Shown: positions 30,801 through 40,255, numbered from the stretch's first letter. The stretch is DNA of 64,000 bases from Streptomyces coffeae (GCF_016741875.1 NZ_JAERRF010000002.1:124001-188000); one strand, 5' to 3'. Numbers and translations are program-made. Notes: generated by a model not told the origin, from the letters alone.

Positions 30801-32090
30801 CTACTCGCCCTCGACCCGCATGATGCTGGCGACGTCGCGGACCGTGTCGAGGCGGCGCAGTGTCTCCACGGTCGCCGACAGCGCGGCGTCGCTCGCGCGG
30901 TGGGTCACGACGACGAGGGACGCCTCGCCATCCTTCCCCTGCTGGCGGACCGTATCGATCGACACTCCGTGCTCGGCGAAGACTGTCGCGACCTGAGCGA
31001 GAACTCCCGGCTTGTCGGCGACATCAAGGCTGATGTGGTATCGCGTGACCACATCGCCCATGGGGCTCACCGGAAGCCTGCTGTAGGCGGACTCCCCCGG
31101 TCCGGCAGCGCCCGCCAGCTTGTTGCGGCAGGCGGCGACCAGGTCGCCCAGCACCGCCGAGGCAGTCGGCGAGCCACCGGCCCCCGGCCCGTAGAACATC
31201 AGCTGACCGGCGGCCTCGGCCTCCACGAACACCGCGTTGTACGCCTCGCGGACCGAGGCCAGCGGATGGGCCAGCGGAATCATCGCCGGATGCACCCGCG
31301 CGGTGACCGACCGGCCGTCGGCGGCGCGCTCACAGATCGCGAGCAGCTTGACGGTGCAGCCCATCCGCTTGGCGGAGGCGATGTCGGCCGCGGTCACCTC
31401 GGTGATGCCCTCGCGGTGCACATCGTCGAGGGTGACCCGGGTGTGGAAGGCGATCCCGGCGAGGATCGCGGCCTTGGCCGCGGCGTCGAACCCCTCGACG
31501 TCGGCGGTGGGGTCGGCCTCGGCGTAGCCCAGCGCGGTGGCCTCGTCCAGCGCCTCGCTGTAGCCCGCGCCGCTGCCGTCCATCCGGTCGAGGATGAAGT
31601 TGGTGGTGCCGTTGACGATGCCGAGGACGCGGTTGACCTTGTCGCCGGCCAGCGATTCGCGCAACGGCCGCACCAGCGGGATCGCACCCGCGACCGCCGC
31701 CTCGTAGTACAGGTCCGCGCCGCGCTCCTGGGCGGCGGCGTGCAGGGCAGCGCCGTCCTGGGAGACCAGCGCCTTGTTGGCGGAGACCACGCTCGCGCCG
31801 TGCTCGAACGCGGTGGTGATGAGGGACCGCGCGGGCTCGATCCCGCCGATCACCTCGACCACCACATCGATGTCCCCGCGTTTGACCAGGGCGGTGGCGT
31901 CGGTGGTCACCAGGTGCTCGGGCACCCCCTCGCGGACCCGGTTGGGGCGCCGTACGGCCACCCCGGCCAGCTCCACCGGAGCCCCGATACGCGCCGTGAG
32001 GTCGTCCGCGTGCGTCGTCATGATGCGCGCCACCTCTGAGCCCACTACTCCACAGCCCAGCAGCGCCACCTTCAGCGGACGCGTACGCAT
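30801..32090 (-). CDS. hom: Homoserine dehydrogenase with ACT domain
   Basis: The enzyme reduces aspartate semialdehyde to homoserine, the branch point between lysine and the threonine/methionine pathways. The 429 residues start MRTRPLKVALLGCGVVG, with the Rossmann glycines at 12-17. The catalytic domain contains VNGTTNFILDRM and the lysine-containing segment near SANKALVS. A C-terminal ACT domain (YHISLDVADKPGVLAQV) allows feedback inhibition by threonine. The ATG at 32090 is seven bases after a GAGG ribosome-binding site; 32093 is also possible. It follows lysA by about 100 bp. Confidence 0.97.
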   Translation of the reverse strand: MRTRPLKVALLGCGVVGSEVARIMTTHADDLTARIGAPVELAGVAVRRPNRVREGVPEHLVTTDATALVKRGDIDVVVEVIGGIEPARSLITTAFEHGASVVSANKALVSQDGAALHAAAQERGADLYYEAAVAGAIPLVRPLRESLAGDKVNRVLGIVNGTTNFILDRMDGSGAGYSEALDEATALGYAEADPTADVEGFDAAAKAAILAGIAFHTRVTLDDVHREGITEVTAADIASAKRMGCTVKLLAICERAADGRSVTARVHPAMIPLAHPLASVREAYNAVFVEAEAAGQLMFYGPGAGGSPTASAVLGDLVAACRNKLAGAAGPGESAYSRLPVSPMGDVVTRYHISLDVADKPGVLAQVATVFAEHGVSIDTVRQQGKDGEASLVVVTHRASDAALSATVETLRRLDTVRDVASIMRVEGE

Positions 32091-32187
32091 CATCCGACCT
32101 CGTTTCTCATCCATCGTTGAGTGCACCAGTCTCAGGCACTGGACGGAATTTCCTATCCCGGGTCCAGTATCCGAGATTTATTTCTCG

Positions 32188-33579
32188 CTAGCCGACATCG
32201 AGCCGCAGGAGATCTTCCTCGGTCTCGCGCCGGACGATTTCCCGCGCCTGTCCGTCGCGCACGGCGACGACCGGCGGACGCAGCGCGTGGTTGTAGTTGC
32301 TCGCCATCGAGCGGCAGTAGGCGCCGGTGGCGGGGACGGCGATCAGATCGCCGGGCGCCAGATCGGCGGGCAGAAAGGCGTCCCGCACCACGATGTCACC
32401 GGATTCGCAGTGCTTGCCCACGACGCGGGAGAGCATCGGCTCGGCGGTGGAGGTACGGGAGACCAGCGCCACCGAGTACTCGGCGTCGTAGAGCGCGGTA
32501 CGGATGTTGTCGGACATCCCGCCGTCGACGCTCACATACGTCCGCAAGCCCGGCAGCTCCTTGACCGTCCCCACCTCGTACAGCGTGAACGCGGTCGGCC
32601 CGACGATCGCCCGCCCCGGCTCGACCGACAGCCGCGGCACCGCGAGACCTGCCCCCCGGCACTCGCGGAGCACGATCTCGCGCAGCGCCGCGGCGATCTC
32701 ATGCGGTTCGCTGGGGTCGTCGTCCACGGTGTACGCGATACCGAGGCCGCCGCCGAGGTCGATCTCGGGCAGCTCCACCCCGTGCTCGTCACGGACCTCC
32801 GCCAGCAGCCCGACCACCCGGTGGGCGGCCACCTCGAACCCGGAGGTGTCGAAGATCTGCGAGCCGATGTGCGAGTGGATACCGATCAGTTCCACCCCGT
32901 CCAGCTTCAGCGCCCGCCGCACCGCCTCGGCGGCCAGCCCGCCCGCCAGCGGGATCCCGAACTTCTGGTCCTCGTGCGCGGTCGCGATGAACTCGTGGGT
33001 GTGCGCCTCCACGCCCACGGTGACCCGGATCTGCACCCGCTGCCGCCTGCCGAGCCGCTGCGCGATATGCGCCACCCGCACGATCTCCTGGAAGGAGTCG
33101 AGCACGATCCGCCCGACCCCGGCCTCGACCGCCCGTGTGATCTCCCGCGTCGACTTGTTGTTCCCGTGCAGCGCGATCCGCTCCGCGGGCATCCCGGCGG
33201 CCAGCGCCGTGGCCAGCTCCCCCTCGGAGCACACATCGAGGTTGAGCCCCTCCTCGTGCAGCCAGCGCACCACGGCCCGGGAGAGGAACGCCTTCCCCGC
33301 GTAGAACACGTCGGCCTCGTCCCCGAACGCCTCCCGCCAGGCACGGCAGCGGGCCCGGAAGTCCTCCTCGTCCAGGAAGTAGCCCGGCGTCCCGAACTCC
33401 TCGGCCAGCCGCGTGACGTCGATCCCGCCCACGGTGGCGACACCGTCGGCGTTCCGGGCGACGGTACGGGACCAGACGCGCGGGTCGAGCTGATTGAGAT
33501 CGGTGGGCGGCGCGCTGTAGTGCCCCTCGGGCAGGACATCGGCGTAGCGGGGCCCGGCGGGGTGGGCGGAACGGCTCAT
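32188..33579 (-). CDS. lysA: Diaminopimelate decarboxylase
   Basis: The PLP enzyme makes lysine from meso-diaminopimelate. The product is 463 residues from the ATG at 33579; a longer open frame through the upstream gene is not real. The PLP lysine is Lys96 ([11 protein letters not shown]), with LHGNNKST and HSHIGSQI following. The C-terminal beta domain contains [10 protein letters not shown] with the cofactor-binding Cys. It is the first gene of the aspartate-family run lysA-hom-thrC and lies 19 bp after the ArgS-like gene, which suggests co-transcription with it. Confidence 0.96.
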   Translation of the reverse strand: MSRSAHPAGPRYADVLPEGHYSAPPTDLNQLDPRVWSRTVARNADGVATVGGIDVTRLAEEFGTPGYFLDEEDFRARCRAWREAFGDEADVFYAGKAFLSRAVVRWLHEEGLNLDVCSEGELATALAAGMPAERIALHGNNKSTREITRAVEAGVGRIVLDSFQEIVRVAHIAQRLGRRQRVQIRVTVGVEAHTHEFIATAHEDQKFGIPLAGGLAAEAVRRALKLDGVELIGIHSHIGSQIFDTSGFEVAAHRVVGLLAEVRDEHGVELPEIDLGGGLGIAYTVDDDPSEPHEIAAALREIVLRECRGAGLAVPRLSVEPGRAIVGPTAFTLYEVGTVKELPGLRTYVSVDGGMSDNIRTALYDAEYSVALVSRTSTAEPMLSRVVGKHCESGDIVVRDAFLPADLAPGDLIAVPATGAYCRSMASNYNHALRPPVVAVRDGQAREIVRRETEEDLLRLDVG

Positions 33580-33598
33580 GGTGTCTCTCTCGCAGGTG

Positions 33599-34618
33599 TC
33601 ACAGATGTTCTGGAGCGCTGATGCCGAGCAGGTGGAGGCCGTTGGCGAGCACCGTGCCGGCGGCCTCGGCGAGGGCCGTCCGCGAGCGGTGCACGGCCAA
33701 GGGTTTCTGCTCGCCGCGCGGGAGGGGCGGACACGTGTCGTGGAAGCGGAAGAAGGCGTCGGCGGTGGCGACGAGATGACGCGCCAACCGGTCGGGCGCT
33801 CGATGCCGGGCGGCGGCCTCGATGGTACGGGGGAAGTCCCCGAGGAGTGCGAGGAGGGCGGTCTCGGCGGGATGGTCGTAGACGGCCCCGTCCGGCTGCG
33901 CCTCGACCTCGAGGTCATGGGCGTTCCGCAGCACGGCACGGGCCCGCGCGTGGGCGTACCGGACGCGGAACAGCGGGTTGGCCTCGCGCTGGGAGAGCAG
34001 CCGTCCCGGGTCGAGGTCGGGCAGATCATGGGCGGCGGGCCGCAGCAGGGCCCAGCGGGCGGCGTCGGGGCCGAGCCGGATGAGCAGCTCGTCGACCGGA
34101 ACACCGGCGGCCCGGACGGTAAGGACCTCGCCCCCAGGGCCGTCGTCCGCCGTCCGCCCCCCGCAGACGGTGACGAGCCCGCGGACGACATTGGCGACGA
34201 GGGCGGTGCGGATGTCCCCGTCGGCCGTCCCCGCGGCGAACCGGACCCGCTCCCCGGCCATGCCGTCCCCATGCCCGTACGCGCGCCCCTGGGCGAGAAC
34301 GGTGTCCACGAGGTGCCCGTGGGAGGTGGCGTCGAGGGTGATGTTCAGAAACCCGGGGTGGGCGATGTCGACGCGCGCGATCCCCGGCGTACGGACCAGC
34401 CGCCGCCGCAGTATCTCGGCGATCCGCAGCGGATCGCCGCTGGGGTCGTTCCGATCCCCGGCGAGCTGAAGCGCGACGTTGGTGGCGTAATCGCCGCAGC
34501 CGGGCCGCGGCGGAGTCCGCACCTTCACCCGCTCCGGCACGGTGACACACAGCTCGTCGTCCTCGACGGCACGACGCACGGTGTGCAGCACAGTGCGGGA
34601 GAGCTGGGCGGGAGTCAC
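33599..34618 (-). CDS. ArgS-like protein lacking the catalytic core
   Basis: The 339-residue product aligns with arginyl-tRNA synthetase at both ends. The N-terminal Add-1-like part has [14 protein letters not shown] and [10 protein letters not shown], and the C-terminal DALR anticodon-binding part has [16 protein letters not shown]. The Rossmann catalytic domain is reduced to a short piece where [15 protein letters not shown] stands in place of the HIGH-containing segment, and no KMSKS is visible. It cannot therefore activate arginine in the usual way. The GTG at 34618 fits the domain start; no ribosome-binding site is seen. It is known in Streptomyces just upstream of lysA (nrtL-like name in some annotations). 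Role unknown. Confidence 0.85.
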   Translation of the reverse strand: MTPAQLSRTVLHTVRRAVEDDELCVTVPERVKVRTPPRPGCGDYATNVALQLAGDRNDPSGDPLRIAEILRRRLVRTPGIARVDIAHPGFLNITLDATSHGHLVDTVLAQGRAYGHGDGMAGERVRFAAGTADGDIRTALVANVVRGLVTVCGGRTADDGPGGEVLTVRAAGVPVDELLIRLGPDAARWALLRPAAHDLPDLDPGRLLSQREANPLFRVRYAHARARAVLRNAHDLEVEAQPDGAVYDHPAETALLALLGDFPRTIEAAARHRAPDRLARHLVATADAFFRFHDTCPPLPRGEQKPLAVHRSRTALAEAAGTVLANGLHLLGISAPEHL

Positions 34619-34923
34619 GGGACAAGCGTATGGGAGGAGGGGGGTGCCCCCGCGAACCGGTTTCGTCCTTCGGACGCCGGGACGGTGAAGAACGGCCCGG
34701 AGGCCAAGGGTCGGGAGGCCGATGGCCGGGAGACCCGATGGCCGGGAGCCCGACGGCCCGCACACGGACTGACCTCACACGGATGACTGACCGCACACGG
34801 CAGACAACCCACCACCCGCAGCGCCCCGGCTGCCCGCAGCAGCCCGGCGCCCGCACACCGACCGCCCGCAGGACACCGACTACCCGCACACCCGGCTGCA
34901 CCACCAGTCACCGGAGCCCACCG
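34619..34923. other. Cytosine-rich spacer, no gene seen
   Basis: These 305 bp contain short degenerate repeats (GGCCGGGAG-type and CCCGCACACCG-type units). Apparent open frames on the plus strand have the composition of out-of-frame Streptomyces DNA. No RNA gene was recognised. Confidence 0.4.
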
Positions 34924-35355
34924 CTAGCCGGTGGGCCCCACAACCGGCGCGGCATCACCGGGCGCCGCGGCGCCGGCACCCCCTCGCCTCATCAGCCGCC
35001 CCACGAGCTTCACCAGCTCGGCCGGCTCGAAGGGTTTCGCCAGGAAGGCGTCGACTCCGAGCACCTTCCCACTGTCCATCTCGTACTGCGTACACGCGCT
35101 GATGATCGCGACGGGCACATGACATGTCCGCGCATCCGCACGCAACCGTGATGCCGTATGCAGCCCATCCAGTCTGGGCATCACGACATCGAGAGTGATC
35201 ACATCGGGCCGCACCTGGTGAACGATCTCCAGGCACTCGGCACCATCGGCCGCGGTCACGACCTCGAAGCCCTCCAGCTCGAGGTTGACCCTGATCAGCT
35301 GCCGGATGACCTTGTTGTCGTCAACGACAAGGACCCGGCCGGACAACCCAGGCAC
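34924..35355 (-). CDS. Single-domain response regulator
   Basis: The protein is a stand-alone receiver domain of 143 residues starting at GTG 35355 (VPGLSGRVLVVDDN). The acidic pair is Asp12-Asp13, the phospho-acceptor Asp56 (VITLDVVMP), and the lysine lies in FLAKPFEP. The open frame continues upstream to 35607, but that part is low-complexity and runs into the tRNA gene. No output domain is present, so it probably acts through protein contacts. There is no ribosome-binding site before the GTG; a TACTCT box 8 bases upstream suggests a leaderless transcript. It is the last core gene before the tRNA insertion site. Confidence 0.88.
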   Translation of the reverse strand: MPGLSGRVLVVDDNKVIRQLIRVNLELEGFEVVTAADGAECLEIVHQVRPDVITLDVVMPRLDGLHTASRLRADARTCHVPVAIISACTQYEMDSGKVLGVDAFLAKPFEPAELVKLVGRLMRRGGAGAAAPGDAAPVVGPTG

Positions 35356-35580
35356 AATCTGAAGAGTAGGCGCGCGGCCCCAGCCACGTCCGGGTTTTGC
35401 CCACTTCCGCCACGTGCGAGGGACCTTTGACCCGGACTCCTGCGCCCCCGCCTCCACATGCGGTATACCCCCCTCCGCTCCCCCGGCCGCCTCCTCCATC
35501 CCCTCTCCCGATAAGCGTTCATGAACACCCCGAGTGAGCTGGTAGGGTTCTACCCGTCGCCGCGAAACACCAGCGGCAAC

Positions 35581-35652
35581 GCCCCCGTAGCTCAGGGGAT
35601 AGAGCAACGGCCTCCGGAGCCGTGTGCGCAGGTTCGAATCCTGCCGGGGGCA
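35581..35652 (+). tRNA. tRNA-Arg, anticodon CCG
   Basis: A complete cloverleaf can be drawn. The acceptor stem is GCCCCCG paired with CGGGGGC, followed by discriminator A652 of the 35xxx block; the D-loop is GCTCAGGGGATAGAGC. The anticodon stem ACGGC/GCCGT encloses the loop CTCCGGA, so the anticodon is CCG (35614-35616), which reads CGG. The T-arm is CAGG-TTCGAAT-CCTG. No CCA is encoded. The gene is intact despite lying at a mobile-element junction. Confidence 0.95.
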
Positions 35653-37574
35653 CCCAGGGGATGGGAATGAACGCGATGGTTTTGCCGCGTTTGTCCGTCC
35701 CGGGTGTCATGATCGGGTGCCAGCACTTTGGTGCGGGCGCCCGATTTTTTGTTCCATGTGTCCAGCTCACGGGTGACGGCCACCAGTCCATCCAGCAGAT
35801 GCCCTGGGATCGTCACCCGTAGGGTCACTTCTTCGCGGGGTCGGCTGTAGCGGACCTCCAGTCCGAAGGCGTTGTAGAGCCGCCGCTGGATCTCCTCCGG
35901 GACCAGGGCGAGGTCGATGTTGAGGTGAGGGAGCGCATCCAGCAGAGCCGCGCTGTCGGCGGGATGTACCGCCTGCTTCGGGGCTTCCAGATGGGCCAGC
36001 CGCTCGGCGAGCTCTGTGCGCTGCTTGCCCAGGGCGGCGTGCTCTCGACGGATCGCGTCGCGGAACTCCTTCTCCTGCTCCTGGTCAGGCCCGCCGTCCG
36101 CGAGAGTACGGATGAGCCGGGCCTGGCGCTCCCCGATGGCCTTGATGGCCTGCTCCAGCGCGGCGCGTTCCTTCGCGGTGCGGTCGCGGGGCTCGTCCGC
36201 GAGCCGGGCGGCTTCGAGTGCGGCTTTGAGGTGGGTACGCCGGTCGGGTCCGAAGACGTGGGTGGCGAAGAAGCGGGAGACGGGTGTGATCAGGACCTCT
36301 TCCCGAACCCACAAGCTCTTGGGATGGTCACGGAACCAGGGCTTGTCCCGGTGTTCATTCGGGTCGACCTGGCAGGCGTAGTACGAGATCCGGTGGCGGT
36401 TCTTGCCGAACATGCGGCGGTCGCAGATCTCGCAGACGACGTACGACCGCAGGACATAGGAACGCCGCGTGGCCGGGTGGGAGTTGGGCCCGTGGGTCGT
36501 CCGTGATCCCTGGCGCTTGCGCGCCACGGTGGATGCCACGTCGAACAACTCTTTGGAGACGAGCGGCTCGTGAGTGGGCTGCGGGGACCACACCCAGTCC
36601 TTGGGGTCGTTGTAGCAACCGCCTTTCGTCGTCGCACGGCGGTTCCAGACCTGGTAGCCGGTGTACTTGGGATTGCGCAGGATCTCTCGCACGGCCGACC
36701 CGCTCCAGCGGTGGAGGGCCATATCGGGGCGAGTGGGCTCCGGGGGCGGGTACGCGACGGGATCAAGGTTCAGGCGGTCGGCGATGGCATCGTATCCGAG
36801 CTTGTCCAGCCCGCGGAGCTGGAAGATGTAGGTGACGGCCGGGGCCCTGGACGCGTCCGGGACGAGCCGGTGCTTGGTACGGCCTTCGGCCCGGCGGGCC
36901 GGTACGGGATGCGGGACCTTCTCCGCCAGGTAGCCGTAGGGCGGCTTGCCCACATTCCAGCCCTGGGAGACATGCTCGATGAAGCCGTCCCACGACAGCT
37001 CCAGCATCTGCAGCACGTACCACTCGGAGACCGCCTGCTTAACGCGCCGCGTGAGCGTGGGCGTGGCGCGTTTGGCTCGCGGACCGGTGACGATCGGCTC
37101 ATCGGCGGCGCACAGGGCCACCCCAGCCTGCTCCAGCTCGTACTCGATCTTCGTGCCGAAGTAGGTCCGGCGCGCGACGCGTTCAATGGACTCACAGATG
37201 ACCGCGGCGAAGCGGCGGTCGGGCCGCTGAGCCTCGTCGAGGAGATCAGCGACACTGCCGTCACGGGGAATGGGGATCTGGAATTGCTGGTGCGCAAGGG
37301 AATTGCCCCGCTCGCGCAACTCTTTACGCCCGGATTCCACATCGTAGAAATGCGCGACAATCACCCAGCCGGGCGGAAGCGCGGCTCTCGCGTTACGCAA
37401 CTGCCGGGGCAGCGAGAGAGTGGGGTCCTGGGCGTCCTCCGTAGAGGTCCGGCCGAGCCACGCCACCGGGACGGTCACCGGAAGCGCCGCGGCGTCCGGA
37501 ATACCGGCCGTGGACCAGGGGCGGTTGGGTACAGGATGCGCCCAGGGCCGAGTGCTGGGCGGGGTGCCGCGCAT
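35592..37574 (-). CDS. Large serine recombinase (integrase)
   Basis: The site-specific integrase has 660 residues from the ATG at 37574, which has a GGAGAGGG ribosome-binding site. Domains: resolvase catalytic domain with nucleophile Ser44 (GRTSTEDAQ) and ISR-like segment VICESIERVAR; recombinase domain around KPPYGYLAEK to ILRNPKYTGYQVW; zinc ribbon (YVVCEICDRRM and YYACQVDP); then a coiled-coil region. The last 20 or so codons lie inside the tRNA-Arg gene on the opposite strand, so the natural C-terminus depends on the integration junction. It marks the left end of the accessory region. Confidence 0.94.
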   Translation of the reverse strand: MRGTPPSTRPWAHPVPNRPWSTAGIPDAAALPVTVPVAWLGRTSTEDAQDPTLSLPRQLRNARAALPPGWVIVAHFYDVESGRKELRERGNSLAHQQFQIPIPRDGSVADLLDEAQRPDRRFAAVICESIERVARRTYFGTKIEYELEQAGVALCAADEPIVTGPRAKRATPTLTRRVKQAVSEWYVLQMLELSWDGFIEHVSQGWNVGKPPYGYLAEKVPHPVPARRAEGRTKHRLVPDASRAPAVTYIFQLRGLDKLGYDAIADRLNLDPVAYPPPEPTRPDMALHRWSGSAVREILRNPKYTGYQVWNRRATTKGGCYNDPKDWVWSPQPTHEPLVSKELFDVASTVARKRQGSRTTHGPNSHPATRRSYVLRSYVVCEICDRRMFGKNRHRISYYACQVDPNEHRDKPWFRDHPKSLWVREEVLITPVSRFFATHVFGPDRRTHLKAALEAARLADEPRDRTAKERAALEQAIKAIGERQARLIRTLADGGPDQEQEKEFRDAIRREHAALGKQRTELAERLAHLEAPKQAVHPADSAALLDALPHLNIDLALVPEEIQRRLYNAFGLEVRYSRPREEVTLRVTIPGHLLDGLVAVTRELDTWNKKSGARTKVLAPDHDTRDGQTRQNHRVHSHPLGAPGRIRTCAHGSGGRCSIP

Positions 37575-37609
37575 ATGTTGTCCCTCTCCAAGGGTCCGGG
37601 TGGGGAGGC

Positions 37610-37945
37610 TCAGGCGTGGCCGGCCTTCGGGGCACCGTGACCGGCGTACAGCCACTCCAGCACCTCACGAATCGCAGCCCCTTGGCGCTGGGCCAGCGCG
37701 TGAGCCTCGCCACCATCGACGACGACGTACTCCACGACCACTCGCAAACCCTCTGAGCTGTGCGTTTCAGCGTTGTCGCGAACGGTCGTCGTCCATGGAC
37801 GCTCCATCTCGGCGACGTCGTCAAGGCCGCGATCTTGTGGGTCTGTGGACGGGCACGCGGGGTGGTTCACGGCCGCTCTCCGACGCCGGGTTGCCGTGGG
37901 TGCCGTTGAATGAGCGGAGTCTCGGGTGTCGCGGACGTTCTCCAT
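37610..37945 (-). CDS. Small protein encoded upstream of the integrase
   Basis: The frame could encode 111 residues from the ATG at 37945 or 65 from the ATG at 37807 (MERPWTTTVRDN). The shorter version holds the better-looking sequence: SEGLRVVVEYVVVDGGEAHALAQRQGAAIREVLEWLY, with beta-strand then amphipathic helix character. It ends 35 bp before the integrase start on the same strand, so the two are probably co-transcribed. No family is recognised. An accessory or regulatory factor for the integrase would fit the position but is not shown by sequence. Confidence 0.55.
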   Translation of the reverse strand: MENVRDTRDSAHSTAPTATRRRRAAVNHPACPSTDPQDRGLDDVAEMERPWTTTVRDNAETHSSEGLRVVVEYVVVDGGEAHALAQRQGAAIREVLEWLYAGHGAPKAGHA

Positions 37946-37992
37946 GTGGAATCCCCGGTGCTGTGGCGATTTCGACGGTGGTGAGGGATCGG

Positions 37993-38184
37993 CTACGGGC
38001 GCCCGGTAAGGGCGTCCGGCCATCTCGTGATCAATAGAGATTCCAGGGGTAGGTCTTTGCCACCGACCAGACCGGGTCCACTCCCCGGCTGCACCTCATG
38101 CACCCGCACCGGGGACCCCGGCGGTTCCTCACCCGAGCCATCAGCGAGCCAGTAGCGGTCCACCATGCCCACGCGGACAAACAT
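37993..38184 (-). CDS. Possible small protein
   Basis: An ATG at 38184 (or 38166, MVDRYWLADGSG) opens a frame of about 60 residues with protein-like composition, ending LLITRWPDALTGRP. There is no clear ribosome-binding site. The frame stays open upstream to 38820, but that portion is Cys/Arg/Gly-rich and looks non-coding. Not recognised; may be the conserved remainder of a larger gene. Confidence 0.35.
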   Translation of the reverse strand: MFVRVGMVDRYWLADGSGEEPPGSPVRVHEVQPGSGPGLVGGKDLPLESLLITRWPDALTGRP

Positions 38185-38191
38185 GCGAACG

Positions 38192-38816
38192 GGCGCGATC
38201 CCCCGCACCGGGTGCACGGCCGCGACCATCACGACGCGCCGGGTGCACCCCGGGAGCACCCCTCCCGACCGCTCCCGCGCCACCCAACCCCGGCGGCGTC
38301 GGTTGCCAGGCCGCCCAGGATGCCCGCACCCGGCCCCTGCGACCACCGCACCCGCCCCAGGCGCACAGCACCCAGGAACGCGAAGCGTGCGCACCCGCTC
38401 CGCACCCCGGACACCGTCCCTCACGAGCACACCGCTCCCCCAGGTGCAGCTTGTCCCGAAACCGCTCCCCACCAGACCATCACGGAGCCCAGCAGAACCC
38501 GCGCTCCACGTACATCCCGCGGGGAGAGCATCGCCGCAGTTCGGTAGCCGAGAGCGCGCAGCAACACACGTACGGACCAGGCCGCGCCCGGGCGCCATGA
38601 CCGGGTAGATCGAGATGCTTTGCTCTATCGATATACAGTCGCCCTCACTGGCTTGGCGGCTCGTACACCCCGTGACCTGCGGTCGTCCGGATGGACAGGG
38701 TGTCGTCTCCAAGGACGAGCGGGGAAACGGCCCCCGTAACGAACACGGAAACGACGGGGGGATCGCCAGCGAGCCACTTGCGCTCAACTCACGCACGGAC
38801 GTCTCAGCTGCGCACG
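38192..38816. other. Non-coding or decayed region
   Basis: About 620 bp with open frames on both strands but no frame showing a normal residue mix; the plus-strand frames are Pro/Arg/His-rich and the minus-strand frame Cys/Gly/Arg-rich. Near 38610-38645 an AT-rich patch with the palindrome TATCGATA may carry a promoter. I see no RNA gene or repeats. Confidence 0.4.
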
Positions 38817-39314
38817 TCATTCCCCAGAACGCCCCTCACCGTCGACAGGCAGGGGCAAGGCGATCCAGGCTGCCTTCGAGACCCGCGACCGGCGCAACCC
38901 CCAGGCTCCCCTGGCCAGTTCATGCACGATAGGCAGGCCCCGCCCGCGCTCCGACAACAGCGCGCACAACGCTCCCGGACCGCCACTCTGCCCTTCCTCC
39001 ACCGGAAGAAGCAAAGCACCCACTCCAAAGGGCGGGATCTCAGGAATCCTCGGATCGTGATCCACCACTTCGCAGATGACATCCGATGCTGTGCGGTGCA
39101 GCCTCAGCTCATATGGCCCCACCGCGTGTTCGACGGCATTCGCCACCAACTCTGATACGGCCAACACGGCATCGCTCACCGCCTCACCGTCATAGCCGAG
39201 GCCGCTCAGGGCATGGGCCAAGACGGTTCGGGCACGAGCAAGAGCCCCCGGCTCCCCACCACGCCAACGCCACAACACGACCGGTGCGCCGTCCGACATG
39301 CTCGGCGAATTCAT
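38817..39314 (-). CDS. RsbW/SpoIIAB-like ATP-binding regulatory kinase
   Basis: This 165-residue protein is a single HATPase domain of the anti-sigma kinase type. The N-box is ELVANAVEHA (Asn59), the G1 region is VVDHDPRIPE, and the glycine loop is ERGRGLPIVHELARG. Streptomyces encodes dozens of such proteins, many without a known sigma partner. The ATG at 39314 overlaps the stop of a small membrane-protein gene by 4 bp, so the two are translationally coupled. An anti-sigma or STAS-partner role is family knowledge; the partner is not in this island. Confidence 0.88.
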   Translation of the reverse strand: MNSPSMSDGAPVVLWRWRGGEPGALARARTVLAHALSGLGYDGEAVSDAVLAVSELVANAVEHAVGPYELRLHRTASDVICEVVDHDPRIPEIPPFGVGALLLPVEEGQSGGPGALCALLSERGRGLPIVHELARGAWGLRRSRVSKAAWIALPLPVDGEGRSGE

Positions 39315-39514
39315 CGCTGCCCGCTCCGAACCCTGTGGCGTCCACGCCGGACATGGCGATGTCGGCCCCTACCAGGTCCCACGACAGCCCACATCCCGGG
39401 CAGCACGAGCGGCCCGCCGACCATAAGACAGGAAGCGAGCAAAGCAAATGTGACCAGAACCGGCACCGCCACAACGGCCTCCAGGGGTGATCGCAACCAG
39501 ATTGCGACCACCAC
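39311..39514 (-). CDS. Small membrane protein coupled to the RsbW-like gene
   Basis: The 67-residue frame starts at GTG 39514 after a GTGAGG ribosome-binding site and encodes two hydrophobic stretches (about residues 12-32 and 33-46) followed by a strongly basic tail (GRGRHRHVRRGRHRVRSG). Its TGA overlaps the next gene's ATG. The basic tail should face the cytoplasm. Perhaps it tethers or senses for the coupled kinase; this is inference. Confidence 0.5.
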   Translation of the reverse strand: MVVAIWLRSPLEAVVAVPVLVTFALLASCLMVGGPLVLPGMWAVVGPGRGRHRHVRRGRHRVRSGQR

Positions 39515-39796
39515 ACCGTCGACCTCACGAAGAGCGGAACCGTCCTTCTGTCAGGACTTTCATACGCAGCGCAATGCATTCTCACCCCTAAGGGATGCCC
39601 CAATGGTCCGCGATCCTCTCGCCCGGCCAACTCAACCTCCGGGCTTCACCACGAGGCCCCGGCCGCTTGAGAATGCGAAAGGCATCTAAAAATAACCGAG
39701 TTGCAGCTATCTCAAGAGGAAGGAATAACCACGCCTACCAGCGCTAGGCCAGCACCCTGAGACCGGCGCTCAACGGAAGTGGACCGATCAGGCACG

Positions 39797-40255
39797 TCAT
39801 TTCCTGAAGAGGGAACCAAGTGCACTCACCGCCGAAATAAGCTCGGAGTCCGCATTAGGGATCGGAAAGGGGCTATCGGAGGCCGGACCGATCACGACGG
39901 CAAGGCAAGGCCAACTACGCGATCTTTGTGCTCCCAGAGCTTTAGAACCTCCAGCCCGGTTGGCGAGTTCGTGGACATATGTAGACCACATTCACGCTCG
40001 GGCAGCAATGCCCACAGCGCATCCAGGCCGCCTCCGCGGTTTTCGTCGGGCGATAAGTATGGAGTTTAGGGAGAGAAGGAAATCCTTCGACATCCGCGGC
40101 AGCTCATCCGCGTCTGAATCCGCGTGATCACCAAGGGTATCTGTGGCCCGGGAAATCTCACAGTCATCGGCAGCCGTTGTACCAAGCGTGAGCAGTTCAA
40201 CTACGCCGCCTTCCGGGATATTCATACGACGCAGGACCAAAGAGCCGGTGATCAC
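39797..40255 (-). pseudogene. Decayed low-GC gene, frame broken
   Basis: A frame starts at ATG 40255 (MITGSLVLRRMNIPEGG) and reads protein-like sequence to about 40060, then loses sense and stops at 39992. A second frame takes over around 40055 and reads NRGGGLDALWALLPE and GLEVLKLWEHKDRVVGLALPS before stopping near 39897. Together they look like one small protein with a frameshift. The GLDALWALL piece faintly resembles the barstar core, but similarity is too short to name it. Base composition is clearly lower in GC than the core genes. The flanking 39515-39796 and 40256-40372 stretches show no gene. Confidence 0.4.

Noticed and set aside
35356..35607. Upstream extension of the response regulator into the tRNA gene
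   Set aside because: The extension is low-complexity and reads through the tRNA antisense; the receiver domain starts directly after GTG 35355.
38098..38608. Plus-strand frames rich in Pro, Arg and His
   Set aside because: No hydrophobic core, no ribosome-binding site and codon pattern of out-of-frame high-GC DNA.
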